From: Antilocapra americana | Taxonomy: Eukaryota > Chordata > Mammalia > Artiodactyla > Antilocapridae | Direction: 5' to 3' | Assembly (NCBI GenBank): GCA_007570785.1 | Contig: ML664152.1 | Span: 1,922,911 to 1,986,910 of the forward strand | DNA length: 64,000 bases | Part shown: one piece after another, positions 10,645 to 24,164 of the stretch | Position numbering within the stretch: the first letter of the stretch is position 1 | Layout of the letters: every line of letters starts with the position of its first letter | Translations under genes and position numbers: made by a program | The notes under the pieces: model-generated | Seen by the model: only the letters and a program-made list of their open reading frames with translations | Databases searched by the model: none | What the model was told of the DNA's origin: nothing

Positions 10645-13280
10645 ATGGTGAGGGGCCTGAGCTTCCACCACTAGTGGCCCAGCTGTTAGACCCCAAGCAC
10701 GAGGGCTGCCCTAGCCTCAGCCTCCAGGCCCGCAGCCAGGCCCCCGGGACAGGAGGAGCCCAAACAACAAATGTGGGGACTGAGGTGCCCCACCTGGGTT
10801 GGAAGATGCAAAACCTGCTCATATGGAGGCAGCCCAGACTTTCCATGGGCATGCATCCACAGGGATGTGCTCAAGTGAGGACACAAACCAAACAGGAAAC
10901 AACGGTGTGACAAGTCCCAGTAAGGGGAGCAACGACCCTGGGGACTGGGTAGGATTTGATGCCCTCCCCCCACCCGTGGGTGCCCCACAGATCAGCCCGG
11001 CCCTTGTGCTGAGGGGAGCTGTGTCGCAGGGCACTGTGACCTTCCTGTTCTGGTAGAGGAGGTGATAGCTCCTCACACCCCCACCCATCCCTTGCCTCTG
11101 GCTAGAGCTGTTATCACAGTTTTATTTTTAACCTGGCTCAGTGCTTTCCTTCTTCTGACTGTGCACTGCTGAGCCAAGTGCGCTCACAATAACTACATTT
11201 TCGTCTTGGCACAGCTTTCTGGTTTTCCCTCAAGTTGAGAGTTGCTTAACGTTTCTTCTGGGTCAGTCTCCTTTGAACTTGGAGCCAAGCCTTCCGCTGT
11301 CTACCAGGGACTCTTCTCAGTGAGACCTTCCACACTGCCGAACCTGTCAGTTCATCTCTGTGCTTTGATGAGGGTCCAGCAACCCCTGCCCAGGCCAGCC
11401 CCTACCCCGGCCTCCCTGGGATGCTCAGACACCCTCCTTTCAGACATTCCAGGGAAAGAGAGAGTCACCTCTTCAATTTCCTCCCACAAACAGAGAAAGC
11501 CACAAGGAGGAAGGCAAGGAGAAAGGGCCCTCTATTTTGATATGGGAAGTGGGGCTGGCGGTGCCATGGCCAGCGTTCAGGACAGGAGAGTTAGAAACAG
11601 CCCCCCATCTCTCAGATCTCTTCTCCTTTCTAGGCTCACTTGGCTACCCCACCGCATACATGTGGCTTGGGTTAGGCTGGGCATCTCCATCACACTGGCT
11701 GCATGACTTCTGCCTGTTGGTGTGGATTTGTGGGGATTTGAAAGAGCAGGAACAGTTTAGAGCACCTGCATGGTCAGCTCTATTTCCTGCTCTGCTCCAC
11801 CCACCCCCAGTGGTGTGTGTCTGCCTCCCTCTCTCCACAGCTGCCTCTGCCAGCGCCTCCCACCCCCGCCTCCCCACAAAAGAGCAGCAGCTGAATCAAC
11901 ACTCAGAAGGAAGTTACTGGAGGGAAGAAATTAAAAAAGAAAAAAAACAAAAATGGGGGGAAGGGTTGGAGAAGCCAATTTGGACTGGAAGAGGAGGTGG
12001 GGGTACTTGCAGGCCAGCTGGGAGGGGGTTGGCAGAGGGAGGCAAGATGGTGGCACTGCCTGCCAGGAGCTGGGAGCAAGGGAGGGGCTGGGGAAGAGCG
12101 TCTGGCAGCCTCGCTATTCACTTAATGCCTGCTCTTCATGTGGGGCAAGTTCTTGAGGGACTACGTTCTGCCTTCTTGATGCTGGGTGCAGGCTCTTCCT
12201 CTCTCCAGGTCTCATGCCTCCTCATCTGCCCCACAGGCACATCCTCGTGGGCTGCAGTGTCTGACGCCAGCTGCCCCCCATGGGAACCTCTGCACAGTGA
12301 GCCTGGCACCCTTCTCATGGTGCTCCATCATTGAATATTTCTTATCCTGTAAAGCAAAGGAGCCCGCTTCTCGTTTTCTCGCGGTGTGTGTTGTGGGGAC
12401 ATGATTGGGTGGGAAGGGGGCTGGGGCACCAGGCTGAGGTTCAGGACCGCAAGGGAAAGGCATCTCTCCCTTCTTTCTATACTCACTGGGCTGCCTCCTG
12501 CCCGCCCACTTCCAGGCCTGGAACACTGGGGGCCCCCTCATCCTGCTTTATGTCACCGTGACATGCTTGCCTTCTCACAGGCCCTGATGTTCTGAGCGCA
12601 TGGCCATGAACCCTTTGTGCTTAGAGTTGGGCCCCAGCCCTGGAGTCTTTGATGAGCACCTGATGAAATAAAGCCAGCTGTCTGGAAGGTGAAGGCGAAA
12701 GTGCCTGCAGATGGACTTTCCTAGCTGACCTAGGGGAGATTATTCCCAGAATCCTGCTGCAGAAGCTCACTTGTCCCTGGCTTCAGTTTTCCTTGCGGTG
12801 CAAAGTCCTGTCCCTCTTGGTCACTCCCCACCAAAGCCAATGATGTCCTCTGTTCCACATTGTCAGAGGTCCCTGTCTGCCTTCTTGCTGCCAGCTATTC
12901 AACCACTTCAGTCCCCTAGCACGGATGCGCCCAGGGTTTGCCGGGCCACATTCCTAGTACCAGATGGGATTTCATGACACTTCGTACAAATGCTGCCCCA
13001 TGAAGGCACAGACCCTCCAGTCACTCCGTGGGTGTCAGGCTGGGGTGCTGCACACCAAACGGGGTGCATGTTGTACACCTAAATGCAGGATGCTGTACCC
13101 CATTTCCTCACAGTCTTTGTCTTTTAGATTCATCACTGTGATGGTTAGAAAGGGATTCTCACTGCAGTTTTGATGTTAACCTCCACTGTGCACACTGAGT
13201 CTCTGGCTAGCCTTATGTGTTTCCCCCGGCTTTCTTCACTTAGCACAATGCTTGTGGATCATTCAAGTGTTTGGGTCTCT
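10645..13280. other. Intergenic, no feature recognised
   Basis: About 2.6 kb with no gene or confident repeat. It contains ETS-like and E-box words, but none clustered enough to call. A purine/A-rich run lies at 11930-11955. ORFs up to 265 codons show no family resemblance. Confidence 0.4.
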
Positions 13281-13409
13281 AATGGATGCATTTACTGCTA
13301 TGAATTTCCCTCTACACATTGCTTTAGCTGCATCCTACAAACACAATATGTTGTGTTTCATTTCATTCCGTCCGAAATGTTTTCTAATTTCCCTTGAAGC
13401 TTCTGTTGA

Positions 13410-14801
<1,392 letters not shown>

Positions 14802-15413
14802 AAGTACATCATTTCTTCCAAGAGTGCCCTGTGTGTTTGTGTTGCTTGCTTTCTGGTTCAGTCCCAATTAGCAATGCCATACAGCTGAAGAACATACCCC
14901 TCATGATTCTAGTTCTTTTAAATGTGTTCTGCTTTGCTCCATGGCCCTGGACGCAGCCTCCCTTGGTAACTGTGCTGTGGGCATCTTCTCCTGCTCTGGG
15001 TGGAATGTCTTTTGGGTCCTGATGGTCAGTGGTGTTTCTTAGGTCTTCTGTGTACTTGCTGATCTTGTGTCTGATTTTTTAAAAAATGGATTACTGGTAG
15101 AGGAGTAATGAAGCCTCCTCTTGTAATCATCTATTTCTCCTTTTAGTTCTTTCAGATTTTGCTTCATGTATTAATATTTTGACATTCTTTTGTTAGATGT
15201 GTACACATTTTACAACTGTTGTATTGTCTTGTTAAATAGACCCTTTCATCAAGTCAGGACCCACCACGCCCCTAGTAATGTGCATTGATGTGAAGTGTAC
15301 TTTGCTTGCTATTCACACAGTCATTCTAATTTTCTTTCTATTAGTGTATGTTATATCTTTCCCATTCATCTTCTATTAACCTACCTATACTATCATATTT
15401 AAAGTGTGTTTCT

Positions 15414-15610
15414 CTAGTAAATTTACAATGAATAAAAAATAAGGTCCTAATGTATAGCACAGGGAACTATATTCAATATCCTATGATAAATCATAATGGT
15501 AAAGAATATATTAAAAAGAATATATGTGTGTATAACTGAGTCACTTTGCTGTACAGCAGAGATTGGCACAACACTGTAAATCAACTATATACTTCAATAA
15601 AAAAATTGAT
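15414..15610 (+). repeat. Artiodactyl L1 3' end fragment with TSD
   Basis: The text 'tatagcacagggaactatat', 'ctgagtcactttgctgtaca' and a final 'cttcaataaaaaaattgat' are the typical L1 3' terminus of cetartiodactyls. A perfect 13-bp direct repeat, aaagtgtgtttct, flanks it at 15401-15413 and 15611-15623. It is therefore a 5'-truncated retroposition into the older antisense L1. Confidence 0.85.
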
Positions 15611-16045
15611 AAAGTGTGTTTCTTATAGGCAGCCTGTAGTTGGGCCTCATTTTTAGAAACTCCATGTGCCAGTATCTGTCTTGCAGTTGGTGTATTTAGA
15701 TCATTTACACGATGTAATTATTGACATCATTGGATTTAGGTGTTGTTCAAATCTTCGTTTTCTGTTTGCCCTTTGGTTTTCACTTTTCTATTCAACTTTC
15801 CTGCTTTCCTTTGGGTTGTATCAGGGTTTTGAGTATTATATTCTAATTAATCAGTTTGCTTTTAACTACATCTTTTTATATAGGCTTTTCAGCAGTTGCT
15901 CCGGGGATTACAATATATATACTAAACACCTCATTGTCTACTTGAAATGGCCACTTTACCATATCAGGGGAAATGAAATGGAACATTAAAACTGTTCCTT
16001 ACTGGTCTCCTTTTATGATGTAGTTGCATCTATTTTTCATCTGCG

Positions 16046-16245
16046 TGCATGCTCAGTCACTAAATCGAGTGCAAGTCTTTGTGACCCCATGGACTGTAGC
16101 CTCCTGTCCATAGAATTCTCCACGCAAGAATACTGGAGTAGGTTGCCATTTCCTTCTCCAGAGGGGATCTTCCCAACCCAGGAATTAAACCTGCGTCTCC
16201 TGCATTGCAGGCAGATTCTTTACCTCTGCACCACCAAGGAAGTCC
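16046..16245 (-). repeat. Bov-tA SINE
   Basis: The plus strand starts 'tgcatgctcagtcactaaat', contains 'gaattctccacgcaagaata' and 'aacccaggaattaaacctgc', and ends 'caccaccaaggaagtcc'. Flanks show an imperfect direct repeat (atttttcatct on the left, attttaacatct on the right), compatible with an aged target duplication. Confidence 0.87.
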
Positions 16246-16336
16246 ATTTTAACATCTATGTATATTGAAAACCCCGCCAGACAGTGTCATCATTTTTACC
16301 ATCAACATATTGTAAAGATACTAAGAGGGGAAATAG

Positions 16337-18318
16337 ATTCAGGGGATTATATCTGATAGAGTGCCTGAAGAACTATGGACAGAAGTTCATTACATTGTAC
16401 AGGAGGCAGTGATTAAAACCATTCCCAAGACAAATGCGAAAAGGCAAAATGGTTGTCTGATGAGGCCTTACAAATAGCTGAGAAAAGAAGTGAAAGGCAA
16501 AGGAGAAAAGGAAAGATATACCCATCTGAATGCAGAGTTGCAAAGACTAGCAAGGAGAGATAAGAAAGCCATTCTTAGTTATCAACACAAAGAAACAGAG
16601 GAAAACAATAGAATGGGAAAGACTAGAGATCTCTTCAAGAAAATTCAAGCTACCAAGGGAACATTTCATGCAAAGATGGTCACAATAAAGGACAGAAACA
16701 GTATGGACCTAACAGAAGCAGAAGATATTAAGAGGTGGCAAGAATACACAGAAGAACTATACAAAAAAGATCTTCATGACCCAGATAACCACAATGGTGT
16801 GATCACCTGGAGCCAGATATCCTGGAGATTGATGTCAAGTGGGCCTTAGGAAACATCACTACAAACAAAGCTAGTGGAGGTGATGGAATGCCAGCTGAGA
16901 TATTTCAAATCCTAAAAGATGGTGCTGTGAAAGTGCTGCCCTCAATATGCTAGCAAATTTGGAAAACTCAGCAGTGGCCACAGGACTGGAAAAGGTCAGT
17001 TTTCATTCCAGTCCCAAAGAAAGGCAATGCCAAAGAATGCTCAAACTGCAGCACAACTGCATTCATCTCACACACTAGCAAAGTAATGCTCAAAATTCTC
17101 CAAGCTAGGCATCAACAGCATATGAACCAAGAACGTAAAGATGTTCAAGCTGGATTTAGAAAAGGCAGAGGAACCAGAGATCAAATTGCCAACATACACT
17201 GGATCATAAAAAAGCAAGAGAGTTCCAGAAAAACATCTACTTCTGCTTCATTGACTGTGTGGAGCACAACAACCTGTGGAAAATTCTTAAAGAGATGGGA
17301 ATACCAGACCATCTTGCCTGCCTCCTGAGAAATCTGTATGCAGATCAAGAAGCAACCATTAAAACTGGACATGGAAAAATGGACTGGTTCCAAATTGGGG
17401 AAGGGGTACATCAAGGCTCCTTTATTGTCACCCTGCTTATTTAACTTATTTAGAGTACATCATGCGAAATGCTGGACTGGATGAAGCACAAGCTAGAATC
17501 AAGATTGGAGGGAGAAATATCAATAGCCTTAGATATGCAGTTGAAACCACCCTTGTGGCAGAAATTGAAGAGCAGCTAAAGAGCCTCTTGATGAAAGTGA
17601 AAGAGGAGAATGAAAAAGCTGGCTTAAAATTCAACATTCAAAAAACTAAGATCATGGCATCTGGTCCCATCACTTCATGGCAAATATATAGGGAAACAAT
17701 GGAAACAGTGACAGACTTTATTTTCTTGGGCTCTAAAATGACTGTGGATGGTGACTGCAACCATGAAATTAAAAGAGACTTGGTCCTTGGAAGAAAAGCT
17801 ATGATAAACCTGGATAGCATATTAAAAAGCAGAAACATTACATTACTGACAAAGGTCTGTCTAGTCAAAGCTATGGTTTTTCCAGTAGTCCTGCGTGGAT
17901 GTGAGAGTTGGACCATAAAGAAAGCTGAGAACTGAAAAATTGATGGTTTTGAACTGTGGAGTTGAAGAAGACTCTTGAGAGTCCCTTGGACAGCAAGGAA
18001 ATCAAACCAGCCCATCCTAAAGGAAATCAGTCCTGCATATTCATTGGAAGGACTGATGCCGAAGCTGAAGTTCCGATACTTTGGCCATTTGATGTGAAGA
18101 ACTGACTCATTGGAAAAGATCCTGATGCTGGGAAAGATTGAGGGCAGGAGGGGAAGGGGATGACCGAGGATAAGGTGGTTGGATGGCATCACTGACTCAA
18201 TGGACATAAATTTGAACAAGCTCTGGGAGTTGGTGATGGGCAGGGAGGCCTGGCATGCTGCTTCCCATGGGGTCACAAAATCGGACACGACTGAGTGACT
18301 GAACTGAACTGAACTGAG
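16337..18318 (+). repeat. BovB (RTE) LINE, 5'-truncated, with TSD
   Basis: About 2 kb of BovB. It begins near 'attcaggggattatatctga', runs through degraded reverse transcriptase and ends in the family's 'gactgagtgactgaactgaa' terminus. RT-like peptide blocks remain: a 'QERKDVQAGFRKGRGTRDQI' block near 17120, then 'NSLRYAVETTLVAEIEEQ', where the catalytic Y-A-D-D has become Y-A-V-E. The C-terminal block ends 'RGCESWTIKKAEN' at 17935. Several stops and frameshifts break it. A perfect 12-bp duplication, gaggggaaatag, flanks it (16325-16336 and 18319-18330). Confidence 0.92.
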
Positions 18319-20475
18319 GAGGGGAAATAGTGTACATGTTTACCAGGTATTTTCTGGGTCTCTTGTTTTTTCTTCATTTCTAGGTTTTCCTCTGATACAA
18401 TTTCCTCCTGAAATCTTAAGGTTTCTCTTAGAGCTTGTCTGCTAAGCATTAGTTTTCCGACTTGTATCAGAGGATGTGTTTGTTTCCCCTTCACTAGTGA
18501 GAAAAGAATTCAGAGCTGAGCGGAAAGAGTTCTTTTTTCTCAGAGCTTTTTGTACAGGTTGTTCCATTGTCTTCTGGCATCCGTGGACACTGGCGGGAAG
18601 TCTGCTGTTATTCCAGGGGTTGCTCCTCTACATGTGATGCATCGTTTTACTCTGGATGCTTTCGGGACATTTTTCTTTGTCTTTGGTTTTCAGCAGTCTG
18701 AGTAGGGTGTGTATAGGCTTGATTTTCTTCAGCTTTATCCTGTTAGGGGTTCGCTAAGTTTCTCTAATCTGTAAATGTATATTTTGTTCATCAAACTTGG
18801 GGCATTTTTCAGCCATTATTTTTTCAAACACTTTTTCTGGGCCAGCCCTTTACTCCTCTCACCCTGGGGCTCCAGTGACACAAGTGTTAGGTCTCTTGAT
18901 ATTATTCCACAGGTCCCCAGCCTGTCTTCATTTGTTGTCAATCTTTTCTTCTCTCTGTCATTAATATTGAATACTTTCTACTATTCCCCAAGTTCACTCA
19001 CTCTGCTGTCTTCACTACCCTCCTAGTAAGCCAACTCAATGAATTTTTTAATTTCTAGAATCATATTTTTAATTTTTAATACCATTTGTTTCTTTTTATA
19101 GCTTTTATATTGCTACTGAAATTTTTATATTGCTGCATTTGTTTCAAGATGTGTTTTTTACATAATAGAGCATATTTTAAGTAATTGATTTAAATGCTTT
19201 ACGTGATAATTTCAGCATTTGGATCATCTCAGAGTTGGCACCTAGTATTTTTTTTTTCTCTTACAATTTGGTCAGATTTTCTTTGTTGTTATTGTTGTTT
19301 GGGAACTTTCGGATTGTGTTTTAAACATTTTGGACATTGTTTAATGATCCTCTCAAAATCTTCTCCAGTGTTCTCCAACGTTGCTTTTCCCCTGACCCTA
19401 CCCCTGCCCCACCCATCAGCCTGGTTGAGTTAGACCACAAGTTCAGATCTGCCTCCTGTGGGATGTGGTTCCAACGTGAGTTTGCTTTTCAGAGTCTCTG
19501 CAGTGCTATTTGAATCCACTTCACATCTGCACCCCCTGGTCCAGTTTCCAGCCTTGACAGTGGTCTATCTACACCACAATTCAACTCTCAAAGGCTTTGA
19601 CTTGCTCTTTTGGGTCATTTCCAGCCCAGAGTTGAGTCTGGAACTTCATGTGAAGCTTTATGTGTTCTTCTTGATCTTCTTATTAACTTCTCCCAAGCTC
19701 TCCGGCTTCCTGAGGCTTCCTTTCCTGTCCTCTGGCTATAAAGCAGGAGCTTCAGCCTCCTGCACTGATGTGTCTCCTGCTTTCTGTAACGGGGTTGCCT
19801 TTGGGTCAAAGTGACCAGAGCTTTTGCTGCTGTAGCTGCTGCTGCCACTACCAGCATCCTGGGAGTCCAGCGCTGGGACAGGAATTTGCCTCTGGGCCAA
19901 AACTAGGAAAAAGAAGGTGAAATGGGGATCTCTTTCACTCTGTTTGTCTTTCAGGGCACTGCTTCTCCCAGCCCATTGACCAGAAAGGAAGGATTCTCTT
20001 GGCTGTGGCTCCTGTCTCTCCTGGGGGTCAAGCTACCTTGAATCTAACCCGTGGATGTAGGAGACATCTGCAATGAAATCAGCCTTTCATCAGATTTTGA
20101 TTTCTCCCCCAAGTCTGTCTGGAAAGTTGCTCCATTTTGTCCTGTGTGATATTTTCAGCTGTGGTCACTGTAGAGATGGAGTGGGGTGGGCTTACTCTGT
20201 CTCAGATGGCACTGGAAGCTACTGGCCATTTTTTTCTTATTCTTAATCTAAATTCATTTTTTTACAGCTGCATTAAGACAGAGTTTGCAAGCCAATACCA
20301 GTCATATTAAGTGTACGATTTAATGATGATGAATTTTAGCTGGATTTGCAAATTTATTTGGTCACCACCACAGTCCATTTTTAAAGTATTTCTCTTACCC
20401 CCAAAAGATCTCCATGCTCATTTGCAGTCACTCCCTGTTAGTTCCTTTTTTTAAAAAAGAAAAGAAATTATTTGG

Positions 20476-20600
20476 AGACTTCCCTGGTGGTCCAGTGGTT
20501 AAGATTCCGCCTTTCAATGAAGGGAGTGAGGATTCAATCCTGGTTGGGGAACAAAGATCCTAGTATGGCCAAAACTGTAAAAATAATAAATAATAAAATT
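20476..20600 (+). repeat. CHR-type SINE (short)
   Basis: It starts 'gacttccctggtggtccagt', carries 'gattcaatcctggttgggg' and ends in an aataataaataataaaa tail. It is internally shortened compared with the full family. Confidence 0.82.
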
Positions 20601-20639
20601 TGTGTTTAAAAAATGCTCATTAAAAAGAAAATAAATTAT

Positions 20640-21110
20640 TTTGAGACTATATAAAAGTGTGGAGATCAGCATAATCAACACCCATATACCCACCATCCAA
20701 CTTCATCAAATTGTAATGTTTTGCTCTACTTTGCCCACACTTTTCTTTTTTCCTCTTCATAAAACTTTAAAACATTAAATTGAAGCCCTCTGCATCCATC
20801 TCCCAGGACCACTGCCTTCTCACCTTCAGAGGCAGCCACTGCCCTGGAGGTGGGTTCCTGAGTGTGAGGGTATTTTTCCTGGGATCATATCAAATGTGCA
20901 TGGTGTAGTAGGAAGCCTTCTTCTGCTGTTTGTTTTTAAATATAACCTCAGTGTTATGGTTTTGGGCGTCTCATGTGGATACAGACAGCTCCAGGTCCAT
21001 ACTTAAATTGCTTCCTCTTGTGCATGAAAGGCCACAAGGTATCTCTTTATTCCATGTTGGGTTTGGCTCCAGTTTGGGCGTGCTGGGTTTTTCTTTACCA
21101 CTATTCTTTG
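20640..21110. repeat. Old LINE-derived and unassigned sequence
   Basis: 20660-20740 ('caacacccatatacccacca') resembles a common old L1-associated motif. The rest to 21110 shows no feature I can name. Confidence 0.35.
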
Positions 21111-21114
21111 CTTC

Positions 21115-21300
21115 AGGCTTCCCCAGTGGCTCAGACAGTAGAGAATCTGCCTGCAGCGCAAGAGACCAGGTCTCCATCTCTGGGTCAGGAAGATCCCCTG
21201 GAGAAGGGAATGGCTACCCACTCCAGGATGCTTGCCTGGGGAATCCCATGGACGGAGTAGCCTAGGGTCACAAAGTGTCAGACACGACTGAGTGACTAAT
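21115..21300 (+). repeat. Bov-tA SINE
   Basis: The segment begins 'aggcttccccagtggctcag', continues 'gggtcaggaagatcccctgg' and ends 'cagacacgactgagtgacta', the ordinary tRNA-BovA order in plus orientation. Confidence 0.88.
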
Positions 21301-21469
21301 ATACACACACCCTTCTTTGCTTATCATCTACTTTTATTACACTGAATTTGGCCTCCTTATGATCTCTGTGCTTTAGAACAAATTGAAATTTCCCTTGTGG
21401 CTTAATAAATGATCTGCTTGTTACTCCCCTCCCTTTTTAACTTTACTGCATACAAGTTAAAGAGGAAGT

Positions 21470-21597
21470 GTTGTGCCCATGTGCTAAGTTGCTTTAGTCA
21501 TGTCCAACTCTTCACAACAGTAGCTGACCAGGCTTCTCTGTCCATGGGATTCTCCAGGCAGGAATGCTGGAGTGAGTTGCCATGCCTGCCTCCGGGG
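21470..21597. repeat. Bov-A2/BovA monomer
   Basis: It contains 'catgtgctaagttgctttag', 'gggattctccaggcaggaat' and 'ggagtgagttgccatgcctg' without a tRNA head. This is the single-BovA arrangement. Confidence 0.78.
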
Positions 21598-21689
21598 ATT
21601 ATATTCCTCAATTTCTCCATAGACCTAATTTTCTGTGGGATCTATTTATTTCTGAGAGAGGCATATTAAGATGTTTGCTATGTTTGTGG

Positions 21690-22330
21690 TTGTATCTGTT
21701 TACTTATGTATTTGTCAGTTTTTGTTTTTTATGTATTGGGGTGATTTTGTTTAGTATATAAAGATTTAGGATGGCTGAACTTTGTGGATTGGAACTTTCA
21801 TTATGTACATCTTTATTTATTCATTTAATGTTTTTTGTGTGTCTAATTCTATCTTTTAATATTATCTCTATGTTGTATCTTTAGCATTTTTTATTATGTG
21901 ATATGTATGTTTTCCAATCCTTTATTTTCAGCCTTCAGTGTCACTTTTAACAATTTTGCTGATAGGTAACATTTTTTCTTTCTAATTATAGTAAAATACA
22001 TAACATCAATTTAGCCAGTTCAGTATTATCAAGAATATTCACATTGTCATGCGACTAAAGTCTGGAAGTTATTCATTTTGCAAAACTGAACCTCTACTCC
22101 CACCAGACAACTTTATGCTTCTTTTTAAAATTAAAAAATTTTACTACAGAACATTCACACATATACAAATAGACTAGACAGTTTAATGAGCCCATGTGTC
22201 CTCAGCATCTGCTTCACCAATGATCAATTCTTGGCTTATCTTGTCTTATTTACATCCCTGCCCACTCTCTCCCACCTACCCCACCCCTGATTGTTTGGAA
22301 GCAAACCCAAAACGTCCTGTGCAAATATCT
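21690..22330 (-). repeat. Old L1-derived fragments
   Basis: 21700-21990 resembles antisense L1 ORF2 ('ttggaactttcattatgtac', 'ttttccaatcctttattttc'). 22130-22330 ('ggaagcaaacccaaaacgtc') resembles a common old L1-associated segment. Family and limits are uncertain. Confidence 0.4.
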
Positions 22331-22654
22331 TAACTTGGGACTCTAACAGGTGGTGATTCTTTAAGATAATCATGGAAACTTTAACAGGCCTAAAGCTGTT
22401 GACAGTAGTTTGTGACTGTCCTGCGGTCCAGGCGTGGTAAGCGGCTCCTCTCTCCAGTCTCTTGTCTTAGGGTTCCAACACCTACTCTCATGCAACCTGC
22501 TCTTGGTCCTGGGGGCTTCTCACCAGCCTCATTGGTGCTGGCTCATCCCTGCCATGCCCACTAGCCCAGCCCTCTGTCCTCCTTGTTCCCACACAAAGAG
22601 ATAAAGTGTTGATGTGATTTGGGTTCAAGAGTAAACATTGTTATTTTTATTTTA

Positions 22655-22925
22655 TTTCAGTTCAGTTCAGTTCTGACACTCAGTTGTGTCTGACTCTTTG
22701 TGACTCCATGAACTGCAGCATGCCAGGCCTCCCTGTTCATCACCAACTCCTGGAGTTTACCCAAACTCATGGGCTTCAAGTTGATGATGCCATCCAACCA
22801 TCTCATCCTCTGTCATCCCCTTCTTCTCCCACCTTCACTCTTTCCCAGCATCAGGGTCTTTTCCAGTGAGTCCGTTCTTAGCATCAGGTGGCCAAAGTAC
22901 TGGAGTTTCGGCTTCAACATCAATT
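22655..22925 (-). repeat. BovB 3' end fragment
   Basis: The plus strand begins with the inverted BovB terminus 'agttcagttcagttctgaca' and continues 'gatgatgccatccaaccatc' and 'ggtggccaaagtactggagt'. It is 5'-truncated and carries no open reading frame. Confidence 0.88.
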
Positions 22926-23435
22926 ATCTTATTTACTTTATGGTTGTCTTAATGTCTGTTGCTAGGTTCTCCAAGGCCTAGGGCAGCAGGTGACACGTCT
23001 GTGAGTAGCAGGGGTGTCTCTGTGACTGGTGTGTCTCTGTGGGGTCACTGCCAGGGACAGTCATGATGGATCTGGTGGGAAACCGGTGGGCGTGGTGCAG
23101 GGACATTCTCAATCTCTCCTTCCTTTTTTGTTGTATTTTCTGGAATAGTTCCATAAAGAGGAAGTTCCCTTTATAGAAGACATCTAATTGGAACTTGTTC
23201 TTTTTAAAAAAAAAAAGTCACCAAGACTTTATTTGAAGAGGAAGAGGGTGGCCTGTTCACAGGTACTGCAACCCTGGAACTCTGGGTTCTCTGGAACTTT
23301 TGAAACCATTCCTGAAGTCTTACTGTGTGCTCTTAGTTCACAATCCTTTCTTGTTGTTCTATTGCCCCTGTCTTTAAAAAAATTTTTTTCTCATACTTCC
23401 TTCTTCTTCAGCTGTGTACTGCCTATTTCTATTCT

Positions 23436-23716
23436 TTTTAAAAAATATTTATTGACCTATTTTACTGATTTTTGGCCACACTGGGTCTTTGTTGCTGCAC
23501 ATGGGCTTTCTCTAGTTGTGACGGGCAGGCTTCTCTCTGCAGGGACTTCTCTTGTTGTGGAGCACGGGCTCCAGGGTGCACAGGCTCAGCAGTGGCGACA
23601 CTCAGGTTTAACGGCTCCACAGCATATGTGATCTTAGTTCCCCAAGTTGGAATCTAACCCGTGTCCCCTGCATTGGCAGGCAGGTTATTAAGCATTGGAC
23701 CACCAGGGAAGACCTG
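23436..23716 (-). repeat. CHR-type SINE, near full length
   Basis: The plus strand reads from the inverted A-rich tail ('aaaatatttattgacctatt') through 'gatcttagttccccaagttg' to the inverted head 'gaccaccagggaagacc'. Confidence 0.86.
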
Positions 23717-23787
23717 CCTATTTCTCTTCTTTAGAAGAGTTTTAATAATTACCGCATGTAAAATTAAATATTTCCTATCTGAGCACC

Positions 23788-24162
23788 AAAAAATCGATGC
23801 TTTCGAATTGTGATGCTGGAGAGATTCTTGAACGTCCCTTGGACAGCAAGGAGATCAAACCAGTCAATCCTAAAGGAAATCAACTCCAGATATTCATTGG
23901 AAGGACTGATGCTGAAGCTGAAGCTCCAGTACTTTGGTTACCTGATGTGAAGAGCCGATGCATTGGAAAAGACCCTGATGCTGCGAAAGACTGAGGGCAG
24001 GAGAAGTGGGTGACAAAGGATGAGATGGTTGGATGGCATCACCAACTCAATGGATGTGAGTTTGAGCAAACTCCAGGAGATGGTGAAGGACAGGGAGACC
24101 TGTTGTGCTACAGTCCATGGGGTCGCAAAGAGTCGGACATGACTTAGCAACTGAACAACAAA
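23788..24162 (+). repeat. BovB 3' end fragment
   Basis: It begins in the C-terminal ORF2 region ('ccttggacagcaaggagatc'), continues 'attggaaggactgatgctga' and 'ggatggcatcaccaactcaa', and ends 'catgacttagcaactgaaca', the sense 3' end of BovB. Confidence 0.88.
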
Positions 24163-24164
24163 TC

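Noticed and set aside
17462..17935. 157-codon RT-like ORF as a possible gene
   Set aside because: It is part of a degraded BovB LINE with a broken Y-A-D-D motif, upstream stops and exact target-site duplications.
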